The position numbers were made by a program, and so were the translations under genes. From the NCBI GenBank assembly GCA_934702355.1, contig CAKUXX010000007.1:1-64000 (forward strand): DNA of 64,000 nucleotides. The letters are read 5' to 3'. Below are positions 43,826 to 54,119 of this stretch, piece by piece (position 1 is the first letter of the stretch; each line of letters opens with the position of its first letter). The notes beneath the pieces are model-generated. The model saw nothing but the letters and a program-made list of their open reading frames with translations. It did not search any database and was not told where the DNA came from. The stretch is from an uncultured Methanomassiliicoccales archaeon. GTDB taxonomy: Archaea > Thermoplasmatota > Thermoplasmata > Methanomassiliicoccales > Methanomethylophilaceae.

Positions 43826-45130
43826 ATGCCCAGTCTCGCAATCATCGGAGCCCAGTGGGGCGACGAAGGGAAAGGAAAGATCACAGACTACCTCGATGAG
43901 AAAGCGGACATGATCGTCCGTTTCCAGGGAGGCAACAACGCCGGCCACACCATCATCGTCGACGGCAAGACGTACAAGCTCCACGGACTTCCCTCGGGTG
44001 TCGTCAGGCCCGGGAAGCTCGCTGTCATCGGAAACGGGGTCGTTGTGAATCTCGAAGAGCTCGGGCAGGAGATCGAGGAGGTCAAAGCGAACGGCGGAAG
44101 CATCGACGGCCTCAGGATCTCGGACAGAGCACACCTTATCATGAACTATCACAAGAAGCTCGACGGAGCCGAGGAGAAATACCGCGGCAAGAACGTCGTC
44201 GGCACCACCAAGAAGGGTATCGGACCCGCCTACCAGGACAAGATCGCAAGGATCGGATTCAGGGCAGGGGACCTCCTCGAGGACGATCTCCTCGAAGAGA
44301 AGATCTCATTCATCCTCCCGTACAAGAAGGACCTCATGGAGATGATGGGCGCCGAGAAATGCTCGTGCACCGTCGAGACCCTCCACGAGAAGATGAAGGG
44401 CTGGAAGGACATGATCGGAGACTGCATCTGCGACACCTCCGTCCTCGTCAACGACGCTCTGGACCAGGGCAAGAACGTCCTCTTCGAGGGAGCCCAGGGC
44501 GCGATGCTCGACGTCGACCACGGAACATACCCCTACGTCACCTCCTCCGCCACATGCGGAGGCGGAGTGTGCACCGGAGGCGGGATCGCACCTTCCCGTC
44601 TCGACGGCGTCCTCGGAGTCATAAAAGCGTACACCACCCGTGTAGGAGAGGGACCCTTCGTCACAGAGCTCTCCGGAGAGGATGAGAAGGCCCTCCAGGC
44701 AAAAGGCGGGGAGTTCGGTGTCACCACCGGAAGGGGAAGGAGATGCGGATGGCTGGACCTCGTCGTTTGCGAGCACGCCACCAGGCTCTGCGGATTCTCC
44801 TCTCTGGTCATAACCAAGATCGACGTCCTCAACGATGTCCCCGACCTCCCTGTGTGCGTTGCATACGAGATCGACGGCACCGAGTACAAGCACTTCCCCG
44901 CATCCATCGCCAAGCTCAACAGGGCCAAGCCCGTCTACGAGCACCTCAAGGGATGGAAGAGCTGGGACGACCAGGAGAAGCTGCTGAAAGGCGGATACGA
45001 TGCCCTCCCCGGCGAGATGCAGGAGTACATCGAATTCGTCGAGAAATACCTCAAGGTCCCCGCGGACATCATCAGCATCGGTCCCGACAGAAACGAGACC
45101 ATCGACCGCCGCGGCGACTGGTGGAACTGA
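43826..45130 (+). CDS. purA: adenylosuccinate synthetase
   Basis: Joins IMP and aspartate with GTP to give adenylosuccinate, the first dedicated step to AMP. It has 434 residues, the full bacterial/eukaryal length; some archaeal PurA are about 340. Motifs: GAQWGDEGKGKITD (GTP loop with catalytic Asp), NNAGHTI (catalytic His), GTTKKGIGPAY, EGAQGAMLDVDHGTYPYVTSS and the TGRGRRCGW loop. A TATA-like CAATTATATT is at about 43785. A strong terminator follows. Confidence 0.96.
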   Translation: MPSLAIIGAQWGDEGKGKITDYLDEKADMIVRFQGGNNAGHTIIVDGKTYKLHGLPSGVVRPGKLAVIGNGVVVNLEELGQEIEEVKANGGSIDGLRISDRAHLIMNYHKKLDGAEEKYRGKNVVGTTKKGIGPAYQDKIARIGFRAGDLLEDDLLEEKISFILPYKKDLMEMMGAEKCSCTVETLHEKMKGWKDMIGDCICDTSVLVNDALDQGKNVLFEGAQGAMLDVDHGTYPYVTSSATCGGGVCTGGGIAPSRLDGVLGVIKAYTTRVGEGPFVTELSGEDEKALQAKGGEFGVTTGRGRRCGWLDLVVCEHATRLCGFSSLVITKIDVLNDVPDLPVCVAYEIDGTEYKHFPASIAKLNRAKPVYEHLKGWKSWDDQEKLLKGGYDALPGEMQEYIEFVEKYLKVPADIISIGPDRNETIDRRGDWWN

Positions 45131-45137
45131 AACCTCT

Positions 45138-45162
45138 GGCCCGGACACCCCGGGCCTTTTTT
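45138..45162 (+). terminator. terminator after purA
   Basis: GGCCCGG (45138-45144) pairs with CCGGGCC (45150-45156) with a 5-base loop, followed by six T residues. Confidence 0.8.
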
Positions 45163-45211
45163 CTCTCAGTCCGATACTATCATATCGGATGATGCTTTCG
45201 TCCCCGTCGCA

Positions 45212-45295
45212 GCTGGGGTTGTCAAGCCAGGTCAAAGACGCAGGACTTAGGATCCTGTCCTTAGTGGTTCGTGGGTTCGAATCCCACCCCCAGCA
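45212..45295 (+). tRNA. tRNA-Leu (anticodon UAG)
   Basis: The acceptor stem GCTGGGG (45212-45218) pairs with CCCCAGC (45288-45294), discriminator A45295. The anticodon arm CAGGA-CTTAGGA-TCCTG carries TAG. There is a long variable arm, and the T arm is GTGGG-TTCGAAT-CCCAC. Class II tRNA with Leu anticodon. CCA is not encoded here, in contrast to the tRNA-Ser at 5325. Confidence 0.95.
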
Positions 45296-45321
45296 CTCAT
45301 TGTTATCGACAGGGTGTAAGG

Positions 45322-46149
45322 ATGGCCGTATCGCTCTATATCATCAAATTGACCAAGGAGATCGACGAGGGGAACCGCGCTTCGTATGACAAGCTCAAGG
45401 CCCTTGCCAAGACCGATCCGGACGCCAAGCGCGTCCTTAGGACCGTCAAGGAGCCTCCCAAGCCGCCGTCCCAATCCATAAAGGTCGCTCCGGTCAAGAA
45501 ACCGGACACCTTCGAACAGACCGTCCAGAAGGCAGGTTCCGGGGACGAAGCCGCCATAGCCCTGCTCAGGAAGAAAGCTGATTACGAGGATATCAAAGCA
45601 CAGCACAGCCTCGGAATCATGCTGATGGACAAGGATCCCGACGAGGCATTCAAATGGCTTCAGAAATCGTCCAAGCTCCCCGAATCCCAGGAGGCCATCA
45701 GAAGGCTCGCAGGCAAAGGCAACGCCAAGGCCAAGGCATGGGTGGACCAGCAGAAGGAACCGCCTACTCCGATGTACAGGGGAAAACCGCTTGCCCCCAC
45801 CGGTCCGAAGACAGACGACCTCGGATACATCAGACCTCCGACCAAGCATTCCAAGCCCAAGATCGGGGAGGTCTTCAGGATCAACGACGCCCTGCTCCAG
45901 ACGGGACAGAAGAACACCATGGTCCTGATCAAGGAGATGAAAGGGGATTTCGTCACTGTGTGGACGGTCACACGCGAACCGGGCAGACACAAATGCGTCA
46001 AACTCCTGGAACCTTGGCTTGCGGGATTCCCCACAAGTTCGGTCTATGTCCTGACCGATGTGGAGAGGACGTACAAGAAGAGCATGCTTGCGGAGTACCG
46101 CGGAACCATCGGCGAAGCGGACGTCAAGCAGTTCAGACTGTCCGCTTGA
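45322..46149 (+). CDS. Sel1-like repeat protein with unknown C-terminal domain
   Basis: A 275-residue protein without signal peptide. Residues 1-60 are helical and charged; about 70-135 resemble Sel1-type helix pairs (KAQHSLGIMLMDKDPDEAFKWLQKSSK...EAIRRLAGKGNAKAKAWV). A Pro-rich linker (PPTPMYRGKPLAPTGP) leads to a compact C-terminal domain (residues about 180-275, IGEVFRINDALLQTG...FVTVWTVTREPGRHKCVKLL) that I do not recognise. ATG 45322 follows AGGGTGTAAGG. It lies just behind tRNA-Leu and may share its transcript region. Confidence 0.65.
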   Translation: MAVSLYIIKLTKEIDEGNRASYDKLKALAKTDPDAKRVLRTVKEPPKPPSQSIKVAPVKKPDTFEQTVQKAGSGDEAAIALLRKKADYEDIKAQHSLGIMLMDKDPDEAFKWLQKSSKLPESQEAIRRLAGKGNAKAKAWVDQQKEPPTPMYRGKPLAPTGPKTDDLGYIRPPTKHSKPKIGEVFRINDALLQTGQKNTMVLIKEMKGDFVTVWTVTREPGRHKCVKLLEPWLAGFPTSSVYVLTDVERTYKKSMLAEYRGTIGEADVKQFRLSA

Positions 46150-46320
46150 TCATAATCCTGCATCGACATCCTTGACGTATGTCCTCTGAACGATCTCGGC
46201 GACCGCCCTGCTGCCGAAGCGGATGCTCCCTATCGAATTCACGGGCATCACGCCCAGGGACCTGAGCGATGCGACGACGTTGTAGATGAACGAATCCCTG
46301 CAATCGATGACGACGAACAC
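46150..46320 (-). CDS. possible 56-residue leaderless small protein
   Basis: A short frame from GTG 46320 to a TGA directly abutting the end of the convergent upstream gene. The product begins with a strand-turn-helix, VFVVIDCRDSFIYNVVASL, resembling the first 20 residues of class I glutamine amidotransferases of the TrpG/PabA type, but has only 56 residues and no catalytic Cys loop. A TATA-like TATTATAAG (about 46341-46350, minus strand) lies about 25 bases before GTG, which fits leaderless transcription. It may be a genuine small protein or the remnant of a longer gene. Confidence 0.45.
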   Translation of the reverse strand: MFVVIDCRDSFIYNVVASLRSLGVMPVNSIGSIRFGSRAVAEIVQRTYVKDVDAGL

Positions 46321-46414
46321 TTTTCGGGGATAGTCAATCGTCTTATAATACTGCGATGACAGAACCGCTTAAGCGGATTAGGGTCGGACGGCGGCCCTGT
46401 GAAATAAGGCTGAA

Positions 46415-46439
46415 TGGGGGAGAGAGGTCCTCTCCCCCA
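46415..46439 (-). terminator. terminator hairpin after gdhA
   Basis: TGGGGGAGA (46415-46423) and TCTCCCCCA (46431-46439) form a stable stem 9 bases beyond the gdhA stop, followed on the minus strand by a T-containing tract. Confidence 0.65.
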
Positions 46440-46447
46440 GTTTGAAC

Positions 46448-47951
<1,504 letters not shown>

Positions 47952-48009
47952 GTCGATATTTTTTCTGGATGTGAAAATGTCTAAAATGGATTTTATTGCC
48001 GATCCGACA

Positions 48010-48954
48010 TCATTCGTAGGAATCGGACTTCCCGCGGATGCGCATAAGTGCGGTGTCGAGGAGCTGGCAGGACTTGCAGCTGGAACCTACCGTGGGCTCT
48101 CCACACCTCTGACACGGGTGGAGTGCGGATTGGGCGTATGCGGAATGGAGCATCGGCCTCAGCGTGTCCATCGACGAGAGTATCCCGAACCTGGCTCCGG
48201 GGGAGCGGTCCTCAAGGGAATCCACCACATCGCGGTACTGATTCCTCAGGGCGGCCTGCCAATACGGGCACACTCCGTCCCAGAACTCCGTTCCGGAGAC
48301 GATCGCATAGAGCAGCGACTCCTTCTCCGGGATTGTCCTCAGAGGCATGAAGCGGGGGATCAGACCGGGCTGGACCCTCTCGTGGGGGCCCATCCTCGCC
48401 AGACGCTCGATGTCGCCCCTCACGAAATTCATCATTATGGATTGGGCCATGTCGTCCAGGTTGTGGCCTGTGGCCAGCCAGCTGGCGCCTATTTTTCTGG
48501 CCTCGTCGTTCATGAGCCTTCTGCGGAACACGCCGCAGTAGGTGCACGGACTGGAATCCCCGCATATCGGTGCTACTTCATCCATGCTCACACCTAGCTC
48601 CGAGAAGGATCTGAGGTGGAAGTGTATATCATTGGATTCGCAGTACCTGCGGACTATGTCGACGCTCGGGGGCCTGTATCCGTCGATGCCCTCGTCGATC
48701 GTGATGGCATGAACCTCGACGCCGTTGCGCGGCCCGAAGACGGATGAGATCATCCTCAGCGCCACCATGCTGTCCTTTCCGCCGGACACTGCCACGGCTA
48801 TGCGGTCGCCGGCCTTCACATGGATCTGCTTCCTGATCTCCTTCTTGACCCTGCGGTCGACGTAGCGCATGAAATGCTCGCCGCAGAGATGTGTGCCGTT
48901 GTATCTGAGGAATGTTACGGCATCGCGTCCGCAGAGGTCACATTGCATCGTCAT
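48010..48954 (-). CDS. ncsA: tRNA 2-thiolation enzyme, NcsA/TtuA/Ctu1 family
   Basis: A 314-residue PP-loop enzyme of the group that adenylates and thiolates tRNA uridines (position 34 or 54). There are zinc-binding Cys pairs at the N-terminus (CDLCG...HLCGEH) and at the C-terminus (CQRCGEP...CKSC). The PP-loop is AVAVSGGKDSMVALR; the catalytic/iron-sulfur Cys is in PCTYCGVFRRRL; LATGHNLDDMAQSIMMNF is the conserved helix. In archaea a ubiquitin-like thiocarboxylate can be the sulfur donor, and a candidate is encoded at 38355. It overlaps the cdc6 3' end by 17 bases, so the pair is co-transcribed. Confidence 0.92.
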   Translation of the reverse strand: MTMQCDLCGRDAVTFLRYNGTHLCGEHFMRYVDRRVKKEIRKQIHVKAGDRIAVAVSGGKDSMVALRMISSVFGPRNGVEVHAITIDEGIDGYRPPSVDIVRRYCESNDIHFHLRSFSELGVSMDEVAPICGDSSPCTYCGVFRRRLMNDEARKIGASWLATGHNLDDMAQSIMMNFVRGDIERLARMGPHERVQPGLIPRFMPLRTIPEKESLLYAIVSGTEFWDGVCPYWQAALRNQYRDVVDSLEDRSPGARFGILSSMDTLRPMLHSAYAQSALHPCQRCGEPTVGSSCKSCQLLDTALMRIRGKSDSYE

Positions 48955-50104
48955 CAGCCTCCAGCTTCTCCTCGATAAGAGCTTCCATCTTCTCGGCCAG
49001 GACCTTGGACGGTATGTCCGTCAGGGTGATCATCCCGTTGCGTCCGCTCGGATCGTTGCGGACATCGACCTTCACCACTCCGAGCCTGTCGAGATCCTGG
49101 AGGTAGGTCCAGAACTGCGTGTGCTTCCTCGCTTTGAGGTTGTACTCCTCGCATACGACCGCGTACGTCTTCTCCGCGGCAGAGGAGAGGATCGAAGGGT
49201 TCTGCTTCATCGCCCTTGCTATCGCCAGAAGCACGGCCATCCTGTTGATGTCGATTGTGCGGAGCTTAGTCTCCGACACGGAACTGTATATCATGGCCTT
49301 GGCGGAGCGGGCATGCTCCACCGTGATCTCTCCGGCGGTGTCCTCCTCCGCTATGCATGCGGACCTTTCGAGAAGCTCTATCGCCATCCTCGCATCCCCG
49401 TATTCCGAGGACTGGTCCGCGATTATGTCGAACACGTCGTCCGTTATGCGGCCGGGATACAGGGCCCCCTCCGCCCTTGCGACGAGGATCTCCCTTAACT
49501 CGTCCCTGGAGTAGCTGTTGAACCTGACCGTGTTGGACCTCTTGAACGTGGACAGCGACGCATCGTCGAGAAGGTTGTCCACGGGGAACTGGGAGATCAT
49601 TATCAGCGATACGGGGGCGGTGCCTCCGGAACGGGTGAGCTGGTAGATGAGGTTGCAGGGACCCTTCTTCAGAAGGATGTCGACCTCGTCGAGGATGACG
49701 GTCAGAGCGGTGTCGTTTGATGACAGGTGCATCGCAAGCGACCGGGACATGTCCTCCACGGAGAAACCCCTCAGAGGGTATCCGGGATCGAAATGGCGCA
49801 TGATCGCTATCATCGCGCCAGCCTCGGAGCTGTTCCTGCAGTTGATGTATATCGTGTCCATCGAGCGGCCGTTCTTGAACAGATAGGCCTTCAGATCCTG
49901 GCAGAAGCGGTTGGCCGTGACGGTCTTCCCTGTTCCGACGCCTCCGGTCAGGAATGCCGTGCACGATCTGTTCTGCTCGGCGAGCGGACGGAAGAGGAGC
50001 TCCATGCGCGACATCTGCTCCTCACGGTGGATGAGGACGTTCGGGACGTAGTTGTAATCGAACTTGGTCCCGTCGCGTATGATGGTTGAAGACTTCTCGA
50101 ACAA
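48938..50104 (-). CDS. cdc6: Orc1/Cdc6-type replication initiation ATPase
   Basis: A 388-residue AAA+ protein that marks replication origins and loads MCM. N-terminal IHREEQMSRMELLFRPL leads to Walker A TGGVGTGKTVTA near residue 55, Walker B LTVILDEVDILL near 140, sensor 2 GDARMAIELLERSA, and a C-terminal winged helix (YNLKARKHTQFWTYLQDLDRLGVV). The start is TTG at 50104 with a weak GTGAT before it; no ATG fits. I see no clear origin recognition boxes in the 134 bases upstream, so this may be a secondary Orc1/Cdc6 paralogue. Confidence 0.92.
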   Translation of the reverse strand: MFEKSSTIIRDGTKFDYNYVPNVLIHREEQMSRMELLFRPLAEQNRSCTAFLTGGVGTGKTVTANRFCQDLKAYLFKNGRSMDTIYINCRNSSEAGAMIAIMRHFDPGYPLRGFSVEDMSRSLAMHLSSNDTALTVILDEVDILLKKGPCNLIYQLTRSGGTAPVSLIMISQFPVDNLLDDASLSTFKRSNTVRFNSYSRDELREILVARAEGALYPGRITDDVFDIIADQSSEYGDARMAIELLERSACIAEEDTAGEITVEHARSAKAMIYSSVSETKLRTIDINRMAVLLAIARAMKQNPSILSSAAEKTYAVVCEEYNLKARKHTQFWTYLQDLDRLGVVKVDVRNDPSGRNGMITLTDIPSKVLAEKMEALIEEKLEADDDAM

Positions 50105-50201
50105 GATATCACATCATGGCGTATCCGCGATGCCAGTGACGGCACGCGTGCATCCTTGTGATTGCGACCTGCCTTAAAGGGATATTGGAATCCCGAGCAC
50201 C

Positions 50202-50229
50202 TGCCGGGACCTTTGACGGGATCCCGGCA
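50202..50229 (-). terminator. hairpin after the NIF3-like gene
   Basis: TGCCGGGA (50202-50209) pairs with TCCCGGCA (50222-50229), 9 bases beyond the stop of the minus-strand NIF3-like gene. Confidence 0.55.
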
Positions 50230-50238
50230 GCACAGGCA

Positions 50239-51201
50239 TCAGTTCCTGGAGAACCTCGTGAATCCAGAGCAGGGCAGCACATCTATGCCCTCTTTCTCCC
50301 ACAGGTCGCAGATCAGGTTGATCCCCAGGGAATCCGAGGACATGTGTCCGGAGATGATCATGTTGATGTTGTGCTTCCTGGCCTCCTCAAGATGGCTCTC
50401 GGGGAAGTGCATGCCCACAACGGTACCCACTCCGGCCTGTGCGAACTTCTCGTATATCTCCTTGGGTCCGGATGTTCCTCCGGTCATCTTGCATACGATC
50501 TTCCCGCAGCGGTTGCCCTTGGAGCCCACCATGATCTTCGGAGGGCTGTTGTACTTGGCAGCCTGCCTGAACTCGGGCTCCTTATAGAGTATATCTATCA
50601 TGTCGCCGAGCGTCGAAGGGGATCCGTTCTCGAACATCTCGGTCATGTACCTTTGGACCATGTTGTCCGCAGGTGAGTGGACGTTGAACAGCGGGATGCC
50701 GAGGAGGCGCGCCGCATCCGCCCCCTGGTTGTAGTTGGAGCCCATGACGCCTCTCAGGACCTCGTCCATGCGGCCTTTCATGAGACCTTCGGAGACGTTT
50801 ATCGGGACTCCGGCATCGGCGTACATGTCGGTCTGCATCCACATGACCTCGGGGAAGCATGTCCTCGCAGTGCCGATTGGATGGTGGCCCACAAGCGATG
50901 AGATCGTGCGTCCCTTCTCCCTGAGACGGTCCGCCAGAAGGACCTCGGCTGAACCTATGTCGATGCCCCACATCAGGCACTCGGCCTCGATGTCGCGGGC
51001 CTCGTCGGCCATGACAGAGAACCTGCAGTCGGAATAGGGGTTCCAGAGCCTCTCCTGGTCGAACAGCTCCTTCCTGTCGTCGGCCAGCTTGTCGTAGGAC
51101 TCCTTGGCATCGTCCAGAACCTTGCGGACCTCCGACTCGGGGCGGGGATCCGCCTCCATTCCTGCTCTGATCGCCATCTCGTAGGCTTCGTAGACCTTCA
51201 T
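50239..51201 (-). CDS. NIF3-like protein (DUF34/NGG1p-interacting family)
   Basis: A 320-residue protein of the metal-binding NIF3 family. Visible family features are LLADRLREKGRTISSLVGHHPIG (His-His metal site), GADAARLLGIPLFNVHSPADN, VGTVVGMHFPESHLEEARKHNINMIISGHMSSDSLGI and a C-terminal GIDVLPCSGFTRF. Function is unknown; dinuclear metal hydrolase activity has been proposed for relatives. ATG 51201 after GGGTGA is preferred to GTG 51207. The N-terminal 70 residues are an extension not usual for NIF3. Confidence 0.7.
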   Translation of the reverse strand: MKVYEAYEMAIRAGMEADPRPESEVRKVLDDAKESYDKLADDRKELFDQERLWNPYSDCRFSVMADEARDIEAECLMWGIDIGSAEVLLADRLREKGRTISSLVGHHPIGTARTCFPEVMWMQTDMYADAGVPINVSEGLMKGRMDEVLRGVMGSNYNQGADAARLLGIPLFNVHSPADNMVQRYMTEMFENGSPSTLGDMIDILYKEPEFRQAAKYNSPPKIMVGSKGNRCGKIVCKMTGGTSGPKEIYEKFAQAGVGTVVGMHFPESHLEEARKHNINMIISGHMSSDSLGINLICDLWEKEGIDVLPCSGFTRFSRN

Positions 51202-51229
51202 GGTCACCCGTAGGCCTTCTCAGTATGAC

Positions 51230-51670
51230 TTACTTTTCCTGCACGGATGATTCCATGAACCCCGATGCGTCGTTCAGCATCCTGCAGAAAAGGTCCACTT
51301 CCTCATCGGTGTAGGCCCCGCATATCCTCTCGGCCATCCTGGATGTGATCCCGAAGCATATGTCGTAGGCTTTGGACATCTTGTCGGATATCCTTATGTT
51401 GAACACCCTGCGGTCGGCCTCGGACCTCTCCCTGACAAGCAGCCCCTTCTTCTCCAGACGGATCACGGTCGTGGATACTGTGGCCTTTGTCACGCCTATC
51501 GCCTCGGCGATCTCCGTAGCGGTGCATCCCGGATGGTATGTTATGTAGTCCAGGTACAGCACGGTGTTGTACGGGAGGCGTCCGAGGTCCCCGAACAGAT
51601 CGGAGAACTTCAGCTCGGCCACCGAAAGGGACAGGTAGTACCTGTTGAACGCATCCGTGAGCTCATTCAT
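51230..51670 (-). CDS. MarR-family transcriptional regulator
   Basis: A 146-residue winged-helix protein. Helix-turn-helix residues are CTATEIAEAIGVTKATVSTTVIRLEKKGLL, followed by the wing VRERSEADRRVFNIRIS, characteristic of MarR. It starts inside the end of the MFS transporter gene (8-base overlap) and is therefore expressed with it. It most likely represses the operon through the inverted repeat at 53084 and releases it on binding a toxic ligand. Confidence 0.9.
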   Translation of the reverse strand: MNELTDAFNRYYLSLSVAELKFSDLFGDLGRLPYNTVLYLDYITYHPGCTATEIAEAIGVTKATVSTTVIRLEKKGLLVRERSEADRRVFNIRISDKMSKAYDICFGITSRMAERICGAYTDEEVDLFCRMLNDASGFMESSVQEK

Positions 51671-53072
51671 CCGGCTTCGCCACCTTCTTCTCGTTGACGA
51701 TCCAAGAGAGGATGAGCATGACCACGGACATGATCAGACCGACCATCATCGCGAATCTGAATCCTTCCAGGAACACATCGGGGGAGAGCAGCTGCATCTC
51801 AGTGCCGGAGGAGCCGGAGCCCAGTCCGAACAGTCCTGCGAAGGATGCTGTTCCCAACGCGCATCCGAAGTAGATGAAGAACGACAGCAGCGCGGAGGCC
51901 TTCGGCCTGTCATCCTCGGGGACGTTGTCCAACATCCTTCCTCCGATGGGCCCGCCTGCAAGTCCCCATGTAACTCCGAGTATGAACAGTCCGGCGACGA
52001 GGTATCCAATCGTATCGGCATCCATGATGTAGAACAGGGCCATCGTTACGATCATCGCCGCCGCGGATGCGATGACGAACGGCCTGTTCCCGATACGGTC
52101 CGCGGCCTTTCCGACCCACAGGCAGAACGACAGGATACCTATGGACGGGATGAACAGGTACAGTCCGCTGCCAATCGTGTCGAGTCCCATGACCACCTGG
52201 AGGTAGAACGGCAGGAGGTAAACGGCACCGAGATAGACCACGTTGATGATGATCAGCGCGATGATGACGGCATCCAGCCTGGGGAGCCTGAACAGCCTCA
52301 GCTTGACGATTGGATCCACGGCCTTCTTCTCGATGAGAACGAACACCGCCAGGGAGATCAGCGAGATCACGACGCACAATCCGGATACGGGGGTGATCCC
52401 GTGGCTCGGAACCGATTCCACTGCATACAGGCCGGTGATCATCACCAGGAAGAGCACGGCAGCGCCCTTGATATCGAATCCGGGGGACTCGAATCCGCTG
52501 TCGCGGGGGATCGCATGCATTGCGACGAGCGCTCCGACGATACCTACGGGCACATTGATGAAGAACACCAGATGCCAGCTCATGAACTCCGCCAGGACCC
52601 CTCCGACGGCCGGACCTATGGCCGCTCCTATCGAGGTCCCCAATACACCGACTGACAGTGCGAACGTCGCCATTCCTTTCGGGAGGTACTTGACGCACAG
52701 CATGAACGCTGTGGTGGCTATCATGGCGGCTCCGACACCCTGCACTGCTCTGAAGACAAGCAGCATGCCGAGATTGGTCGACAATCCGCATGCAAGGGAA
52801 CTGAATGCGAAGATCAGCAGCCCCATTATGAACAGCCTCTTGATGAGCCCGCTGTCCGCTATCTTTCCGAAGATGAGGATCAGTCCTGCCATCATCAGAT
52901 AGTAGACTGTGACCACCCACGAGATCTTGCCTGTTCCGACACCGAACGACTCGGCGATATTGGGCAGCACGACATTCACGATCGTACCGTCCAGACCGTC
53001 GAGGAACAGCGCCAATGCCACTACGGACATGAGCAGCCACTGCCTGCGCCTGTCCTGCAGTACCTCTTCCAT
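51663..53072 (-). CDS. MFS exporter of the DHA2 (EmrB/QacA) family
   Basis: A 469-residue membrane protein with 14 predicted helices, the DHA2 layout. Motif C-like and family residues are FLDGLDGTIVNVVLPNIAESFG at the first helix (LD.TIVNVALP in EmrB/QacA), then AVQGVGAAMIATTAFML and GTSIGAAIGPAVGGVLAEFMSWHLVFFINVPVGI. It probably exports drugs or hydrophobic toxins by proton antiport. It is the first gene of a two-gene operon with the MarR regulator. Confidence 0.93.
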   Translation of the reverse strand: MEEVLQDRRRQWLLMSVVALALFLDGLDGTIVNVVLPNIAESFGVGTGKISWVVTVYYLMMAGLILIFGKIADSGLIKRLFIMGLLIFAFSSLACGLSTNLGMLLVFRAVQGVGAAMIATTAFMLCVKYLPKGMATFALSVGVLGTSIGAAIGPAVGGVLAEFMSWHLVFFINVPVGIVGALVAMHAIPRDSGFESPGFDIKGAAVLFLVMITGLYAVESVPSHGITPVSGLCVVISLISLAVFVLIEKKAVDPIVKLRLFRLPRLDAVIIALIIINVVYLGAVYLLPFYLQVVMGLDTIGSGLYLFIPSIGILSFCLWVGKAADRIGNRPFVIASAAAMIVTMALFYIMDADTIGYLVAGLFILGVTWGLAGGPIGGRMLDNVPEDDRPKASALLSFFIYFGCALGTASFAGLFGLGSGSSGTEMQLLSPDVFLEGFRFAMMVGLIMSVVMLILSWIVNEKKVAKPDE

Positions 53073-53083
53073 ATAATAGAAAA

Positions 53084-53105
53084 ATAGTTAGACTTATTTA
53101 ACTAT
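53084..53105. promoter_or_regulatory. inverted repeat in MFS/MarR promoter
   Basis: ATAGTTA (53084-53090) and TAACTAT (53099-53105) are perfect inverted half-sites with an 8-base spacer, 12 bases before the MFS start codon and overlapping AT-rich promoter sequence. Size and place fit a MarR operator; it also lies in the upstream region of the divergent rfcS gene. Confidence 0.6.
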
Positions 53106-53162
53106 GCTATAAACAATCCCCAATCGTTTTAATGGTTGCACGCATAGTGAGGAACGGTTCCC

Positions 53163-54119
53163 ATGAATGAGATTTGGACAGAGAAGTACAGGCCGAAGAA
53201 CCTTGACGAGGTCGTCGGTCAGAAACATGTCACAGAGAGGCTCAAATCGTACGTCCGTTCGGGTAGCATGCCTCACCTCCTTCTCACGGGGCCTGCCGGT
53301 ACCGGAAAGACGACATGCTCCCTCGCACTCGCAAGGGAATTCTTCGGAGACAACTGGAGAGGGAACTTCATCGAGCTGAACGCCTCCGACGAGAGAGGGA
53401 TCGATGTCGTCCGCGGTAAGATCAAGGAGTTCGCCAGGACCGCTCCGATCGGTGCCGATTTCAAGATAATTTTCATGGATGAGGCGGATGCCCTCACATC
53501 CGATGCCCAGGCCGCCCTCAGGAGGACCATGGAGAAGTACTCCGGCATCTGCAGGTTCATCCTCTCGTGCAACTACTCGTCCAAGATCATCGACCCCATC
53601 CAGTCCAGATGCGCGGTCATGAGGTTCAAGCCCCTCACGCAGGACGATATCAAAGGATACCTTTCCAGGATAATCGCCGAGGAGGCCATAGACATCGAGT
53701 CCGATGCGCTGGACGGACTCGTCCGCATCGCCCGCGGGGACATGAGGAGGTCGGTGAACTCTCTGCAGGTAGCCGCATCCCTCGGGAAGAAGGTCGACCT
53801 CGACCTGATCTATCAGACCGCAGGTATGGCGAATCCCGATGCGGTGAAGAAGATGATGGAGACGGCGCTCGACGGCAACTTCATGCAGGCCCGCTCCCAG
53901 CTGGACGACATCATGGTCAACAACGGACTCTCCGGACAGGACATCATCAAACAGATGCACTCGTCGATCTTCGACCTCACGGTGTCGGATTACGACAAGG
54001 TCAAGATGATCGACAAATGCGGAGAAGTTGAGTTCAGGATCGTCGAGGGAAGCAATGACAGGATCCAGCTCGAGGTCTTCATCGCCTACCTTGTGATGGT
54101 CGGCGGAAAGGCCAGATGA
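53163..54119 (+). CDS. rfcS: replication factor C small subunit
   Basis: Clamp loader subunit that, with RFC-L, opens PCNA onto primed DNA. It has 318 residues, normal for archaeal RfcS. Signatures: WTEKYRPKNLDEVVGQ, Walker A GPAGTGKTTCS, the RFC box NASDERGIDVVR, Walker B IIFMDEADALT, the SRC motif FILSCNYSSKIIDPIQSRC and RIARGDMRRSVNSLQ. It ends directly against the convergent IMPase gene. Confidence 0.97.
   Translation: MNEIWTEKYRPKNLDEVVGQKHVTERLKSYVRSGSMPHLLLTGPAGTGKTTCSLALAREFFGDNWRGNFIELNASDERGIDVVRGKIKEFARTAPIGADFKIIFMDEADALTSDAQAALRRTMEKYSGICRFILSCNYSSKIIDPIQSRCAVMRFKPLTQDDIKGYLSRIIAEEAIDIESDALDGLVRIARGDMRRSVNSLQVAASLGKKVDLDLIYQTAGMANPDAVKKMMETALDGNFMQARSQLDDIMVNNGLSGQDIIKQMHSSIFDLTVSDYDKVKMIDKCGEVEFRIVEGSNDRIQLEVFIAYLVMVGGKAR

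Noticed and set aside
47971..48597. Plus-strand open frame of 208 codons opposite the thiolation enzyme
   Set aside because: Antisense shadow of a clearly conserved gene.
50105..50238. Replication origin beside cdc6
   Set aside because: The short gap has no repeated origin recognition boxes or long AT-rich unwinding tract; only a terminator hairpin was seen.
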